A stretch of 17,149 nt of DNA from contig CALCME010000013.1 in NCBI GenBank assembly GCA_937965925.1, positions 1 through 17,149 on the forward strand. The letters are read 5' to 3'. Positions 1-9,148 of the stretch are shown in pieces. This stretch comes from Candidatus Absconditabacterales bacterium (lineage in GTDB: Bacteria; Patescibacteriota; Gracilibacteria; Absconditabacterales; Absconditicoccaceae). The first letter of the stretch is position 1, and every line of letters starts with the position of its first letter. Below the pieces are notes generated by a model. The model saw nothing but the letters and a program-made list of their open reading frames with translations. It searched no databases and was not told the DNA's origin. The position numbers and the translations under genes are program-made.

Positions 1-2
1 TC

Positions 3-485
3 ATGACCTCACTTTGAAATCCAGTCATCTTCGAATCAATTACAACGCTCTTAGATCAACACAAAATCATCTACAAACAGATAGAACATGAACCAACTCT
101 CACTTCTGCTGACTCAGCAAAAGCGAGAGGTGAAGAGCTCAAAATCTGATGAAAAGCATTACTTATCAAGGTAAATAAAGCATTTTCTCTCTTTGTAATG
201 AGTGCTAAAAAGAAACTTGATACCAAGAAAATGAGAGCACACCTTTGATCCAAAAAATCACGCTTCGCTACTCATGAAGAGCTTAAAGAAATGACAGGAC
301 TTGTTACGTGATCTTTACCACCATTTGGTGAACCAATACTCCCTTTTCCTTTATATGTCGATATGTCTATTACCAAGAATAAGAAGATTGCCTTCAACGC
401 TGGAATGCTCACGCACTCATTGATCTTGAATGTGAAAGACTATCTGACCGTTGCGAATCCAGAGATTTTTGATTTTTGTGAGTAG
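3..485 (+). CDS. YbaK/EbsC-type aminoacyl-tRNA editing domain protein
   Basis: A 160-residue protein read with UGA as Gly. The family (YbaK, ProX, EbsC) hydrolyses mischarged aminoacyl-tRNAs such as Cys- or Ala-tRNAPro in the cytoplasm. Seen here: an N-terminal helix (FESITTLLDQHKI), a segment around residues 47-56 (IGGKALLIKV) that fits the family's lysine-containing strand, the hallmark stretch MTGLVTGSLPPFGEP near residues 98-112, and a strand-rich C-terminus. Several Gly codons, including one in GSLPPFG, are TGA. Length is typical for a stand-alone YbaK domain. The ATG at base 3 is the first codon visible, so an upstream start cannot be excluded, although little is missing from the family fold. 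The gene converges on the next one with 27 bases between the stops. The family call is good; the substrate cannot be told from sequence. Confidence 0.82.
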
Positions 486-512
486 AAGATCCTTCTCGTT
501 ATAACATAGAGA

Positions 513-1493
513 CTATGGGTATATAACACTATTAGAAATTACTTTCGTGTTTAAGATTCTCGTTAATAGTTCCTCATTCCACTCTCAGCTTCATAAAAAT
601 TTTGGATCGAGTCAGTGAATTTTTCATAGGTATGCAATGAAACTCTCGGTGTTTGGTAATCAGTTATTTTCTAGATATTCATCGAGAGTTTTTGAAGTAT
701 TTTTTTGGTTATCTTTTGGGTTATTTTCTTGTTCTATCAACTGTTTGTTAGTTAGAAGTGCTCAGTGAGCAGAGCGTTTATGTTCATTATACATTACTTC
801 TATATGAGGATTCAATTCGAAATCATCAAAGAAAGAATTATCATACACACAGAAAATCACTTCATCTCAATACATCTCTGATATTACCCGCCTATTCTTT
901 AATACAACTCGACATATCGGTTGCATATATATGTCATACAGTCACATAGGTCATCTTAGATCAAGTTTCCAATGCCTCAATTCCCTTTGTAAAAAAAGTC
1001 CATCTCAAAGATATCTATGATAGATAACATTCTTTCTTTTTGTTGAGGTAAATCAAGCAGGTCATAATCACATAGTCTTTTTCAAAGATCCCTTCTTAAG
1101 TGTTCATTCAGGTGAATAAAAAGGAATCTGAACATATCCAGATAGGTTAAGAAATTCTTCTCTCATCTTATCTATTTGTTCCAACGCAGTTGATCAAGAT
1201 TCATCTACCTTTCCAGGAAGAAATTTCACATCAACTACTTCGTATTCTTTATAATACTCAGCTAATTTCTTATTATTTTCTATAAGTTTATGATAACGTA
1301 TCTTTACATCTTCTTGACTCAGTATCCTTGGTTGAAAATCTGGGTTTTCTTTAAAAAATTGAGGAAATTTCGTTTTTCGTTCTTTTGTAGTTTGTTCCAA
1401 AATAGTAGCTATATCTTGAGAATAACTTTCTGAAAGAGACGTCAATGATAACATACAGACAAATGCAATCTGAATACATTCCTTTAGTTTCAT
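513..1493 (-). CDS. Secreted protein of unknown function
   Basis: A 326-residue frame open only when UGA is Gly. It starts with a clear signal peptide (MKLKECIQIAFVCMLSLTSL, then a small polar region), so the product is probably exported. The mature part is charged and mixed alpha/beta, with a helical stretch (HKLIENNKKLAEYYKEYE), a Gly-rich middle and an Asn/Lys-rich segment near the C-terminus. I recognise no catalytic motif or family. A longer start at 1535 exists, but the ATG at 1493 places the signal peptide at the N-terminus and lies downstream of a promoter at 1521-1548 that would exclude the longer start. It is divergent from pyrBI, so 1494-1656 probably holds promoters for both genes. 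Existence of the gene is well supported; its function is unknown. Confidence 0.72.
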
Positions 1494-1520
1494 GTCAATT
1501 ATTAGATAAAAAATACTCAC

Positions 1521-1548
1521 ATCATATTGACACATCGCAACTATTCAA
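1521..1548 (-). promoter_or_regulatory. Sigma70-like promoter of the secreted protein
   Basis: On the minus strand, TTGAAT (1543-1548), a 16-base spacer and TATGAT (1521-1526). The expected start of transcription is near 1514, which leaves a 5' leader of about 20 bases and supports the start codon at 1493 over 1535. Confidence 0.5.
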
Positions 1549-1656
1549 TAGTTTTTCTTTGTTTTTCATGCAACTGTATCTATAGACATTCCCCTCGAAA
1601 TCACTTACATTTTCCCTATATAAAAAGTAATACATTTATCCTCCCTTCGAGCATAT

Positions 1657-3264
1657 ATGACACTCCTTACACAGTGACCATTCGTAGCAAAAACATTTGA
1701 TGTTATGCGTTCACTGAGTCTCGATCAACAGTGGTATATATACCAGAAAACCAGAGAACTAAAGAAAGCAATACAGAGCAAAGATACTGCTCTTCTCGAT
1801 CAGTTTAAAATAAATGATCAAACCTTTGGTATCATGGAAGTCTTTCTAGAAAATAGTACCAGAACCAAAGAATCATTTAGAAATGCGATTGCATTTCATA
1901 ACGTGAAGTGAGCTATGTTTGATGTATGAAGTTCATCTATCAACAAGAAAGAAAGCTATGCTGATACGTTCAATATGCTTGCATGATACGAGAACAAGAT
2001 ATTTGTCGTCAGAAGTAAGCTGGAATGAGTTACTACTCGACTAGGAAAATCAGCTCATGCTTATGCTGAACGTAACGAGCTAGAACTACCTGCTGCCTAT
2101 ATCAATGCTTGAGATGGGAAACATGAACATCCTACTCAAGAGATGCTCGATCAGTTCTCATTCCTCGAACAACACAATTGGAAGAGATCTCATATACATA
2201 TTGCCCTCATTGGTGATCTACTCCATGGGAGAACAGTACATGGAAAAGTAGATGGACTGAAGATTTATGATTCAGTTACTCTCGATCTTATCGCTCCTTC
2301 AGAGCTTCAACTTCCAGAGAAATATATCCAAAAATGTTATGAAAATGGATATACAGTGAACATATATACATCACTAGATGAGTATATGAAACAGTCGAAT
2401 AAGGCAACTGCACGATACTTTACTAGGGTTCAACTTGAGAGAATGTGAGAAGAGATTCTCAAAAAAGCGTCCTCGCTTAGATCAGCAATCACCTTCTCCA
2501 AAGACCATCTGTCTCAGCTCACCTCAGATGAAATCAATACATTTCAGTTCTATCACCCGCTTCCAAGACATAAAATCACACCAACGATCCCTCATTTCCT
2601 TGACGATCTCCCGCTCAATGGTCGAGAAAGGCAAGCTCAGAATGGTCTCTACATAAGAATCATCCTCTTATGAGCGATCGCATGAGTTCCAATATTGAAC
2701 GAACTCCCTGTCAGAGAAACAACAAAAACTGAAGAAAAAGACGACTCATTCATTACCCACATTCAGACGCATAGATCAACGCCAAAAATCGTTTCTGAAG
2801 GAGTAAATCCACTCAAAAATGGGATAGTCATAGATCATATATGTACCTGACGAAAACCACTTGAAATAAGAGCATATATGCAACTCATGGTCTCCTCTCT
2901 TCAGCTTGATGGAAGATGAGGAGAATGGATTGGTCTTTCTTCGAACGATAAACACAAGTGAATGATTTTCCGTCCAGATATGACAGTAGATGAAAAATTC
3001 TGGAAAAAATGTGCAGCACTCTGCCCAGGTTCTACGCTCAATATCATCTCAGACGGACAGGTTGAAACAAAACTCAGACTCTGACTTCCTCCGAGAATCT
3101 ACTGATTTGATCAAATCTCATGTAAAAATGAATCTTGTATCTCTCATCCATCTCATCATGAATGAGTAGATGCAGAGTTTATTAGAGAGTCAGGAGAGAC
3201 GTTTACCTGCACATATTGCACAACAGCACATACGTTTGGGGAGGTGTGGGGGTTTGAGAGGTAG
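1657..3264 (+). CDS. pyrBI: Aspartate carbamoyltransferase, catalytic-regulatory fusion (PyrBI)
   Basis: A 535-residue single chain that carries both ATCase subunits. It condenses carbamoyl phosphate with aspartate, the committed step of pyrimidine synthesis in the cytoplasm. The catalytic part (about 1-345) shows the carbamoyl-phosphate motif FLENSTRT at 63-70, the mobile loop lysines in SSSINKKES (92-100), GDGKHEHPTQ (152-161), GDLLHGRTVH (186-195) and YHPLPR (299-304). The regulatory part (about 365-535) resembles PyrI, with VNPLKNGIVIDHI near 383-395 and a zinc site of four cysteines at 489, 494, 518 and 521. About ten glycines are TGA codons. Separate pyrB and pyrI genes are the rule in enteric bacteria; fused PyrBI is known, for example in Thermotoga. 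No other pyr gene lies nearby. The ATG at 1657 gives the usual short N-terminus before the first helix. Confidence 0.93.
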
Positions 3265-3304
3265 ATATTCATAAGTTATTACATTTTTATTTTCCTATTA
3301 TAAA

Positions 3305-3556
3305 ATGGATCAAGTACTAATTAGTTTCGCATGAACTGAAGATAAGGCAAAAAAATTACTAAGTGATTTAAATACATATGTTGCAAAAACTAATTCTTTA
3401 AATTCTGTAAGTAAAGCAGATGAACTCAAACCTCATATTCAAAAACTTCTTGAACAAACAGGAATCACTAATGCACTTAATGAAAAAGTTTCAAATGAGC
3501 TAAAAAATGCATTTATAAATGATATAGAATACTATTTTTGAAAAAAAATATCATAA
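3305..3556 (+). CDS. Small helical hypothetical protein
   Basis: An 83-residue protein, MDQVLISFAGTEDKAKKLLS at the N-terminus, rich in Lys, Asn, Leu and Glu and probably all alpha-helical. Two glycines are TGA. It is more AT-rich than pyrBI, which ends 40 bases upstream. The leader contains a TTACAT...TATTATAAA stretch just before the ATG that could serve as a promoter. No signal peptide, Cys cluster or known motif is seen. Possible roles such as an antitoxin or a structural peptide are guesses. The smooth amino-acid composition and clear ATG make it more likely coding than not. Confidence 0.55.
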
Positions 3557-3831
3557 TCAGGTATATAAGTCCACAAGTCAGTATAGTTTAGATAAGAGAT
3601 ATTATATAGAAAGGTTTGTTCATGCTTCTTTCCTTCATTTTTTTCCTTGATGAAAAAAACGAAGCAAAAAAAACAAGGCTCACGCGTCCCGCTCGGCGTT
3701 TGCCATAGCTTCATCAAATTATCATTGTTAGCGGAACTCAAGGAGAGAAAGGATCGATTTTCTTCTAAATTTAAATTCTGATTTCCTTAAATAATTGATA
3801 CCTAAAAATGTTACCAGCATTCAATCAATAT
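3557..3831. other. Mostly non-coding stretch with a GC-rich island
   Basis: No clear gene lies between the small protein and the promoter of the next regulator. The stretch is AT-rich except for a GC-rich block at about 3680-3707 (GGCTCACGCGTCCC, then GCTCGGCGTTTGCC). That block is preceded by an A/T hairpin (TTTTTTTC around 3639-3646 pairing with GAAAAAAA near 3653-3660). A local GC peak in an AT-rich genome often marks a structured RNA, but no known RNA family is recognised. A 46-codon frame also runs across the block and is listed separately. Confidence 0.4.
3650..3790 (+). CDS. Doubtful tiny basic ORF across the GC-rich island
   Basis: A 46-residue frame that begins with a lysine-rich segment (MKKTKQKKQG) and continues RVPLGVCHSFIKLSLLAELK with a charged tail; one TGA lies near its end. 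A TTG-start frame on the opposite strand overlaps it, so at most one of the two can be real. No ribosome-binding site is evident and I recognise no family. It could be a small basic protein or a chance frame over a non-coding RNA. Confidence 0.25.
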
Positions 3832-3860
3832 TTGCTTTTTTCTGGATATATCACTATACT
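3832..3860 (+). promoter_or_regulatory. Promoter of the wHTH-phosphoribosyltransferase regulator
   Basis: TTGCTT (3832-3837), a 17-base spacer and TATACT (3855-3860). The transcription start would fall near 3867, at the left edge of an inverted repeat, which gives a leader of about 55 bases to the ATG at 3923. Confidence 0.5.
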
Positions 3861-3899
3861 CTACCTACTGTAGACACTCTACACTAGATACTCTACAGT
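3858..3899. promoter_or_regulatory. Candidate operator with direct and inverted repeats
   Basis: Three exact copies of ACTCTAC start at 3858, 3876 and 3890. The same stretch contains an inverted repeat, ACTGTAGA (3867-3874) and TCTACAGT (3892-3899). The block overlaps the -10 box and the expected transcription start, where a repressor would sit. The next gene encodes a DNA-binding protein, so autoregulation is a reasonable inference. Confidence 0.45.
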
Positions 3900-3922
3900 G
3901 GATTTATCACATATATAGTCAC

Positions 3923-4948
3923 ATGTCATATACCTATGCTTCACTCAAGCCAGTCCTCGACTGCTTTGTTTCAGATGAACCACTGGGAGCGAAAGATATC
4001 ACAGAGAAACTCTGAAAAGATAGGAGTCTCATTCACAGATATCTAAAAGAACTCGTTAGTCAATGAAAACTTATCAAAGTCTGAGCATGACCTCAGACAA
4101 AATATAAACTTGCACAGCCAAGAATATGAGAAAAAAATTGAGAAAGTAAACATACCAAAATAGTTGATATACAACTCTCCTATGCAGATCATAAACTCCT
4201 CAATGATCTCTTTTATAAATTTTCACCGGACGGAAAGATTCTCTCATGAAAAGAGTGATTTTTGGCATGGTGTGCATCGAGAAACCTTGATCCACAAGAA
4301 AAACTTATCCAGTTCACAAACATATCTTCTTATCTAGAAACACAAGTCAACATCTGTGGAATGCTTGATGCAACACATGCATTTCAAAAAAACATGCCAG
4401 AATCCGCACTAGATATGGTTATGTATGCAGATCAGTATAAGCGAATGGAATTTGGAAGAGGAAAGCTTGCTGAGATGACGTTTTATGCAAAACAATCACA
4501 AAACATCTCATTGATCAATGAAGCGATCTCTCTTATCCTCCCAAAGATAGAATGCGTCTTATCTGAGTATCGTATTGACGCAATTGCACTTACTCCCCAT
4601 AGTATCAAACGTACCAATCAACTCTTGTGAGTTCTCAAGAAAAAACTTAAAGCATTCAATCTCCCCTTCATCAACATCATCAAATACTATCCCCATCGCA
4701 TCCCAATACCACAAAAATCTCTCAAGAAACGTGAGCAGAGGATCAAGAACGCAAGAGAAACAATTATCGTTGATGATCCTACAGTGAAGAACTACAACAA
4801 TATTCTCCTCATAGACGATTTCGTCTGATCATGAGCAACCCTAAACGAAACAGCAAAAAAACTCAAGCATGAAGGAGCCTGAGTTGTTATCTGATGTGCA
4901 TTTGTAGGAAATACGGATCTGAGTTATGAGGTAATTAATGAGGTGTAG
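3923..4948 (+). CDS. Winged-helix / phosphoribosyltransferase regulator
   Basis: A 341-residue protein. Residues about 5-65 form a winged helix-turn-helix: LGAKDITEKLGKDRSLIHRY is a typical two-helix reader, followed by a basic wing (GKLIKVGAGPQTKYKL). The C-terminal half resembles ComF-type phosphoribosyltransferases, with ALTPHSIKRTNQLLGVLKKK near 222-241 and the PRPP-binding loop LLIDDFVGSGATLNE at 295-309. The glycines in GSGAT and the GAG turn of the wing are TGA codons. The order wHTH then PRTase recalls PurR of Bacillus subtilis, where PRPP controls DNA binding, but the sequence looks more like ComF. I infer a PRPP- or nucleotide-responsive regulator. It sits alone behind a promoter with repeated sites, consistent with autoregulation. 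The PRTase and HTH calls are firm; the target genes are unknown. Confidence 0.8.
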
Positions 4949-4989
4949 ATTTTTTTATATGTCTTTCTCTGTATACACAGAAGAACATA

Positions 4990-5004
4990 ATACAGTAAAA
5001 CTGT
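4990..5004. terminator. Short hairpin between convergent genes
   Basis: TACAGT, loop AAA, ACTGTA: a perfect 6-bp stem. A second weak stem (GAGAC 5005-5009 with GTCTC 5021-5025) follows at once. The pair lies between the convergent 3' ends of the regulator and the 861-residue protein, so a terminator role is plausible, but no strong T-run follows on either strand. Confidence 0.3.
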
Positions 5005-5097
5005 AGAGACTAATTCCAACCGTCTCCCCATTGCACAGATATATATGCCAATATATTAATAAAATTCAATCCTTGATTTGTTTATTTTTTTTTTGAA

Positions 5098-7683
5098 TTA
5101 GGCATCTCAAATTCAATTTTGCTGTCCTTTCTGAACTGAAACAGTTTTTCAATTGATGATTCATGTAGGATCGAGCTTTCTTATTTCTTTCGATTGTTTA
5201 TTCGCGAATTTTACCGCCTTTCAATAATGATTAAATCTTTTCAATCACTTAACTAACATTTTATCATAAAACGTTGAATCAATTCATCATCCTCAGTGTT
5301 CTCAATAATTAAGCATATCAGATTGAGTTTGAAAAAAGATACTTAATCTGGATTTTAAATCTGGATTTTTATTAGATTCCTCAAGTAACTTTTCTCTCAT
5401 ATTTCATCAAAAACAAGCAGGTGTTGAATATATAAATTTCATTTTTGGATTATTTTCAACTAGCTCTATCATCTTATCAGTTGTGAAATTAGTATCTCAA
5501 AATGAGAGTCAAGCATCTGATCCATGTGTAGGAATATTCAGATACAGCGTTCATTTTCAATTCATTTTATCAATTGTTTTTTGAATAATCGCATTTGGTG
5601 AATCAGTAAAATGAACTCATTCATCCTTAGATCAATTGTATGTATTAAGTATGTTTTGCTTAACACGGAGTGCTCAAACTAACATATGAGAAATGACTCT
5701 ATCATGAGATTGAGGAATAAGTGTAAGATAACTAAAATTTTTAGGCAAATCGAATTTTTCTAATGTACCTGTATTCTTATTTTCTTCTGCTCTTTCATGT
5801 TCAGCTCTATTAAACACACTTTGTAATTCCTGTTTTTTTAGAAGATCCATAAATAACTTAGAACTAACATATGAAAAACACATAGGATCTGAAGAAAGCG
5901 TTAAGCATACATACGTATTTTTATCACGTTTAGATTCTCAATCATCTCACTTCAAAGATATATTTCGATTTGTTACTTTTCATGATTCATCTTCATGTCT
6001 AATTTGATGTTCTCAATTTTCATTATATATATATGTAGATTTTGTTTCTTCTAAGTCTAACTCAAAATCATGCTTTTTGGATACAGTGATAATATCTTCA
6101 ATTCTTTGCACAAACAAAGTGTAAATATCATTCCCAGAATAGAAACTAGATTCATCTTTATCAATAGTAATATCCTCAGAAAGAATTTCCGTATATATTT
6201 CTTCTAATTCTAATAATTTTTGTTGCCAACCTTCGAGTACATATGTTGGAAGAGGAAGCGATTGAATGACAGAAAACAATCTAAAAACATGATTTGCTTG
6301 TCTTGGTCACTTTTCTTTTTCTATAATGTATTCATCTAGTGCAGTTGATAGTTGGGAGAGTAATTCTTCGTTTTTATTGAAAATTCATAACTTTAGAGAA
6401 GAAGAATCCATTGTTTCTGCAATATCAGAAATAAATTTAAATGAATCAAGATCATCAGGATATCTATAGTAATCTTTTCTAAAATAGAAATCTACTCCAG
6501 ATATTTTATCAATTTTTTCTCATGTAAAATTAAACTCGTATTGATCAACTATTGTTAACAGCATTGAAACAAATGTAGGATCATCTTTCAAATATGAAAG
6601 TAATGGCTTACTATCTTCTATGTTTTCTTTAGAAATTTTTTTAATTAGGTCTTCTCTTTCATCTTTAGTTATAACTTCAGATAAATTTACATCAAATCAT
6701 GCGAAGTTAAATGATGTAATCCGAGCAGACATTTTTTGAAGTATATCACTAGAATCTCATTCAAAATATTTTGTCTTAACAGTTTTTAAGATATTACGAC
6801 AACAAGTATTAAAAAATGTTTTATCCTCTTCTGATAGCGTTGATATATAATTTTCCGGAAACAAACGAACATTGTAAAGTGTATTATCATCTAATTGTTC
6901 AATATTATTATCTTCATAATTAAAGTCAAAAGCGGATTTTAGTCTATCTATAGAAATGTTAAATTCTTTATCTTTTACTCTATTTGTAAGACTTGAATAG
7001 ATAAAACTTAAAAATTCTTCATCTGTAAGTTTTGATTTAACATGAGATTCAGAATAATCATGAATTTCTCTTATAGTGGGAAGAAATCAAAACTTCAGAT
7101 TATGATTTGGGTCATCTTTGCTCTTAGTTAAAATTTCTTTATATATGTTATTATACGATATAAATTTATCATAGGTAATTCATCTTTTTAGCAGAATAGG
7201 AATCCAATCTATAAGATTAGTATTTTTATAATTAACTTCTCAGTCTAAAAAAGACTGAACAATATCTTTATCTTGAAGGTATGGTTTAAATTTTTCAAAA
7301 TCGTAATATTCTTTATTATCAAAGAGAAGTTTGGAATAAACATAGCATAAATATGAGAAAAACATAGAAGGCAAAATTTCTCACTGCATAAGTGTGTTAA
7401 AATCACTTCAGGTGTTTTTTATTAAGTTCAGAAGTGAGGTATATTTTGTAGAGAGTCGATCTTTCTTTTCAAGTTCCATATCAAGATCATCTATCAAGAG
7501 GAATCACTTCTGTAATGCATCAAGTAGTTCTTCGTATGTATTAAATTCATTATCTAGTAATAATTTTAGTCAAGTAATGTGTTCCATCAATGGTTCATAT
7601 TCCTCAGGAAGTCACTCTATCATATCTTTTCAGTTAATTGATTGACCTTCAGTTATTGTCTCTTTTTGATCAAAAGATTTCAT
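5098..7683 (-). CDS. Large AT-rich protein with a candidate caspase-like (clan CD) C-terminal domain
   Basis: An 861-residue frame without TAA or TAG, with dozens of TGA glycines. There is no signal peptide or obvious membrane segment, so it is probably cytoplasmic. Residues 1 to about 640 are acidic, helical and rich in Asp, Glu, Lys, Leu and Phe, and match nothing I know. The C-terminal part looks like an alpha/beta hydrolase of the caspase fold: strand GTLYLNIPTHGSDAG with His720 (711-725), a helix (TTDKMIELV), then strand and active-site-like turn KFIYSTPACFGGN with Cys757 (749-761). A His-Gly after one strand and an Ala-Cys-x-Gly after the next is the clan CD layout, and the 37-residue gap suits it. 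The codon third positions are clearly more AT-rich than in pyrBI or cysM, which suggests separate history. Caspase-like activity is inference; a degenerate or structural domain is possible. The gene has its own promoter and is not in an operon. Confidence 0.7.
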
Positions 7684-7719
7684 TGAGCAACAAAAAATAT
7701 AAAATCACCTATAAGATGA

Positions 7720-7748
7720 ATTATAATGGGACAAGTATATATATGCAA
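7720..7748 (-). promoter_or_regulatory. Promoter of the 861-residue protein
   Basis: On the minus strand, TTGCAT (7743-7748), a 17-base spacer and a consensus TATAAT (7720-7725). The predicted start near 7713 gives a leader of about 30 bases to the ATG at 7683. Confidence 0.65.
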
Positions 7749-7770
7749 ATTTCCGAATACATTTTTGCTG

Positions 7771-8292
7771 TTATAGAATAAAGGAAAAATTCTCCCCTAC
7801 CACATACTCCCTCACCTTCTCCCACTCCCCTTCCTCTATCCACTCTCTAATTTGCGTTGCTGAGATATCCACATTTCTATTCTCATCAGAAAATGGATCA
7901 TATCGAGGTATGTTCATCTGAGTACAGATATCATGAAGCCAAGGATTTCCAGACATGATCAGATCGAAGTGAGGGTATGTTTTTTGAAGATTCTGAAACC
8001 ATGCATCATCATCTCAGAGCATATCATCTAGCTCACTGAGCGAATAGATCGAAGACGGTATTCATGAAATATCTAATGATGAGAGAATCATTTCTCTTCT
8101 GTGAGATGCGGACCGTGGATTTTTTTGGGTACCAGATTCTTGAGCTGATCAGATCACTATATATATATGCGTTGCTCATGCATCAATTGCCTGTCTGACC
8201 GCATCCAGATGCCCCAGATGAAAGGGTTGGAAACGTCATATATACAAGATCTCTTTTCCAAGCAGATCTTTTTTTTCACATGAAATATGCAT
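7771..8292 (-). CDS. nadM: Nicotinamide-nucleotide adenylyltransferase (NadM-like)
   Basis: A 173-residue member of the nucleotidyltransferase superfamily that joins NMN (or a related mononucleotide) to AMP from ATP to make NAD in the cytoplasm. Seen here: the nucleotide-binding signature YIGRFQPFHLGHLDAV at 17-32, with the family's HxGH element; a segment SASHRREMILSSL (61-73) that matches the family's post-signature helix; SGNPWLHDI (114-122); and the C-terminal motif DISATQIREWIEEGEWEKV (142-160), which corresponds to the ISxTxIR ATP-binding motif. Length and motif spacing fit the archaeal-type NadM/NadR adenylyltransferase rather than the longer NadD. It is divergent from cysE, 43 bases apart. 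The enzyme class is firm; the exact mononucleotide is inferred. Confidence 0.85.
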
Positions 8293-8335
8293 TATTTTGA
8301 CTATACTATGAGCATTTAAAATTTCACCTACTATA

Positions 8336-9088
8336 ATGAAACCATCTGCACTAAGAAGAGAAATTCAAGAATTCTGTGATGCATTGTTCGACAATATTAT
8401 AGATCATATTTTGATCAAAGAGACCTTATATAGTGAATGCGTCATCAGATGCAACAGACTACTGACTGAAACACAACAAACATTCTCATGAAAGATTGAG
8501 AAACTTATAGCTGAAGTCGCTGACCTTTCGCTCCAAGATGTCGACTATATGATGGAAACTGATCCAGCAACACATTCGATCAGGGAAGTGGTTTTTGCGT
8601 ATCCATGAATATATGCATTGGCACTCCAAAGATTTGCACATGCATTACATACGGCTGGGGTTGAGATCATTCCGCGTATGATGACAGAACTCGCACACAG
8701 CAAAACAGGGATAGATATCCACCCAGGAACACAGATCTGACACCATATAGCGATCGATCATGGAACGTGAATCGTCATAGGAGAAACAGCAATCATAGGA
8801 AACTATATAAGATTCTATCACAATGTTTCCCTGTGAAATCTCTCCGTAAAGAAATCACAAGAATGAGCAAAAAGACATCCGACCATCGAAGATCATGTGA
8901 CCATCTATGCAGGTGCAATCATTCTCGGTGGTCAGACCGTCGTGTGAGAACATAGTACGATCTGATGATGAGCAGTCATCACCTCATCAGTAGAACCTCA
9001 TAGTCTCGTCACCACGCAGTACACGACCAACTACTATTCCAAGCACGACAAAGAAGAGTATGCACATATACAGATCACTGACAGGTAG
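8336..9088 (+). CDS. cysE: Serine O-acetyltransferase
   Basis: A 250-residue enzyme that acetylates serine with acetyl-CoA to give O-acetylserine, the first step of cysteine synthesis. The N-terminal half (1-105) is the helical domain of the family (REVVFAYPGIYALALQRFAH). Residues about 122-215 form a left-handed beta-helix of hexapeptide repeats: GIDIHPGTQIGHH, then AIDHGTGIVIGETAIIG with the catalytic His142, then NVSLG and TIEDHVTIYAGAIILGG. At least seven of the glycines, including two in the catalytic turn, are TGA, which is strong proof of the code change. The C-terminus ends ITDR and lacks the terminal isoleucine that locks CysE into CysK in enteric bacteria. cysM follows after 188 bases with a repeat between, so the two may form one cysteine unit or be transcribed separately. 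Confidence 0.93.
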
Positions 9089-9148
9089 GGAATTCAGAAA
9101 AGAGAAAAGAGACTCTAGAGACAAAATCTTGTATATGTGATGATCAAT

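Noticed and set aside
758..949. 63-codon plus-strand frame
   Set aside because: It lies antisense to the secreted protein, which has a signal peptide, a promoter and a far longer frame under code 25.
3532..3741. 69-codon minus-strand frame starting with TTG
   Set aside because: It overlaps the 3' end of the 83-residue gene and the opposite-strand 46-codon frame, has no ATG or ribosome-binding site, and encodes a low-complexity Phe/Lys-rich product.
5098..7683. Reading the AT-rich region as a set of separate small genes
   Set aside because: All the pieces are in one phase and join without TAA or TAG when TGA is Gly; only one promoter is seen, at its 5' end.
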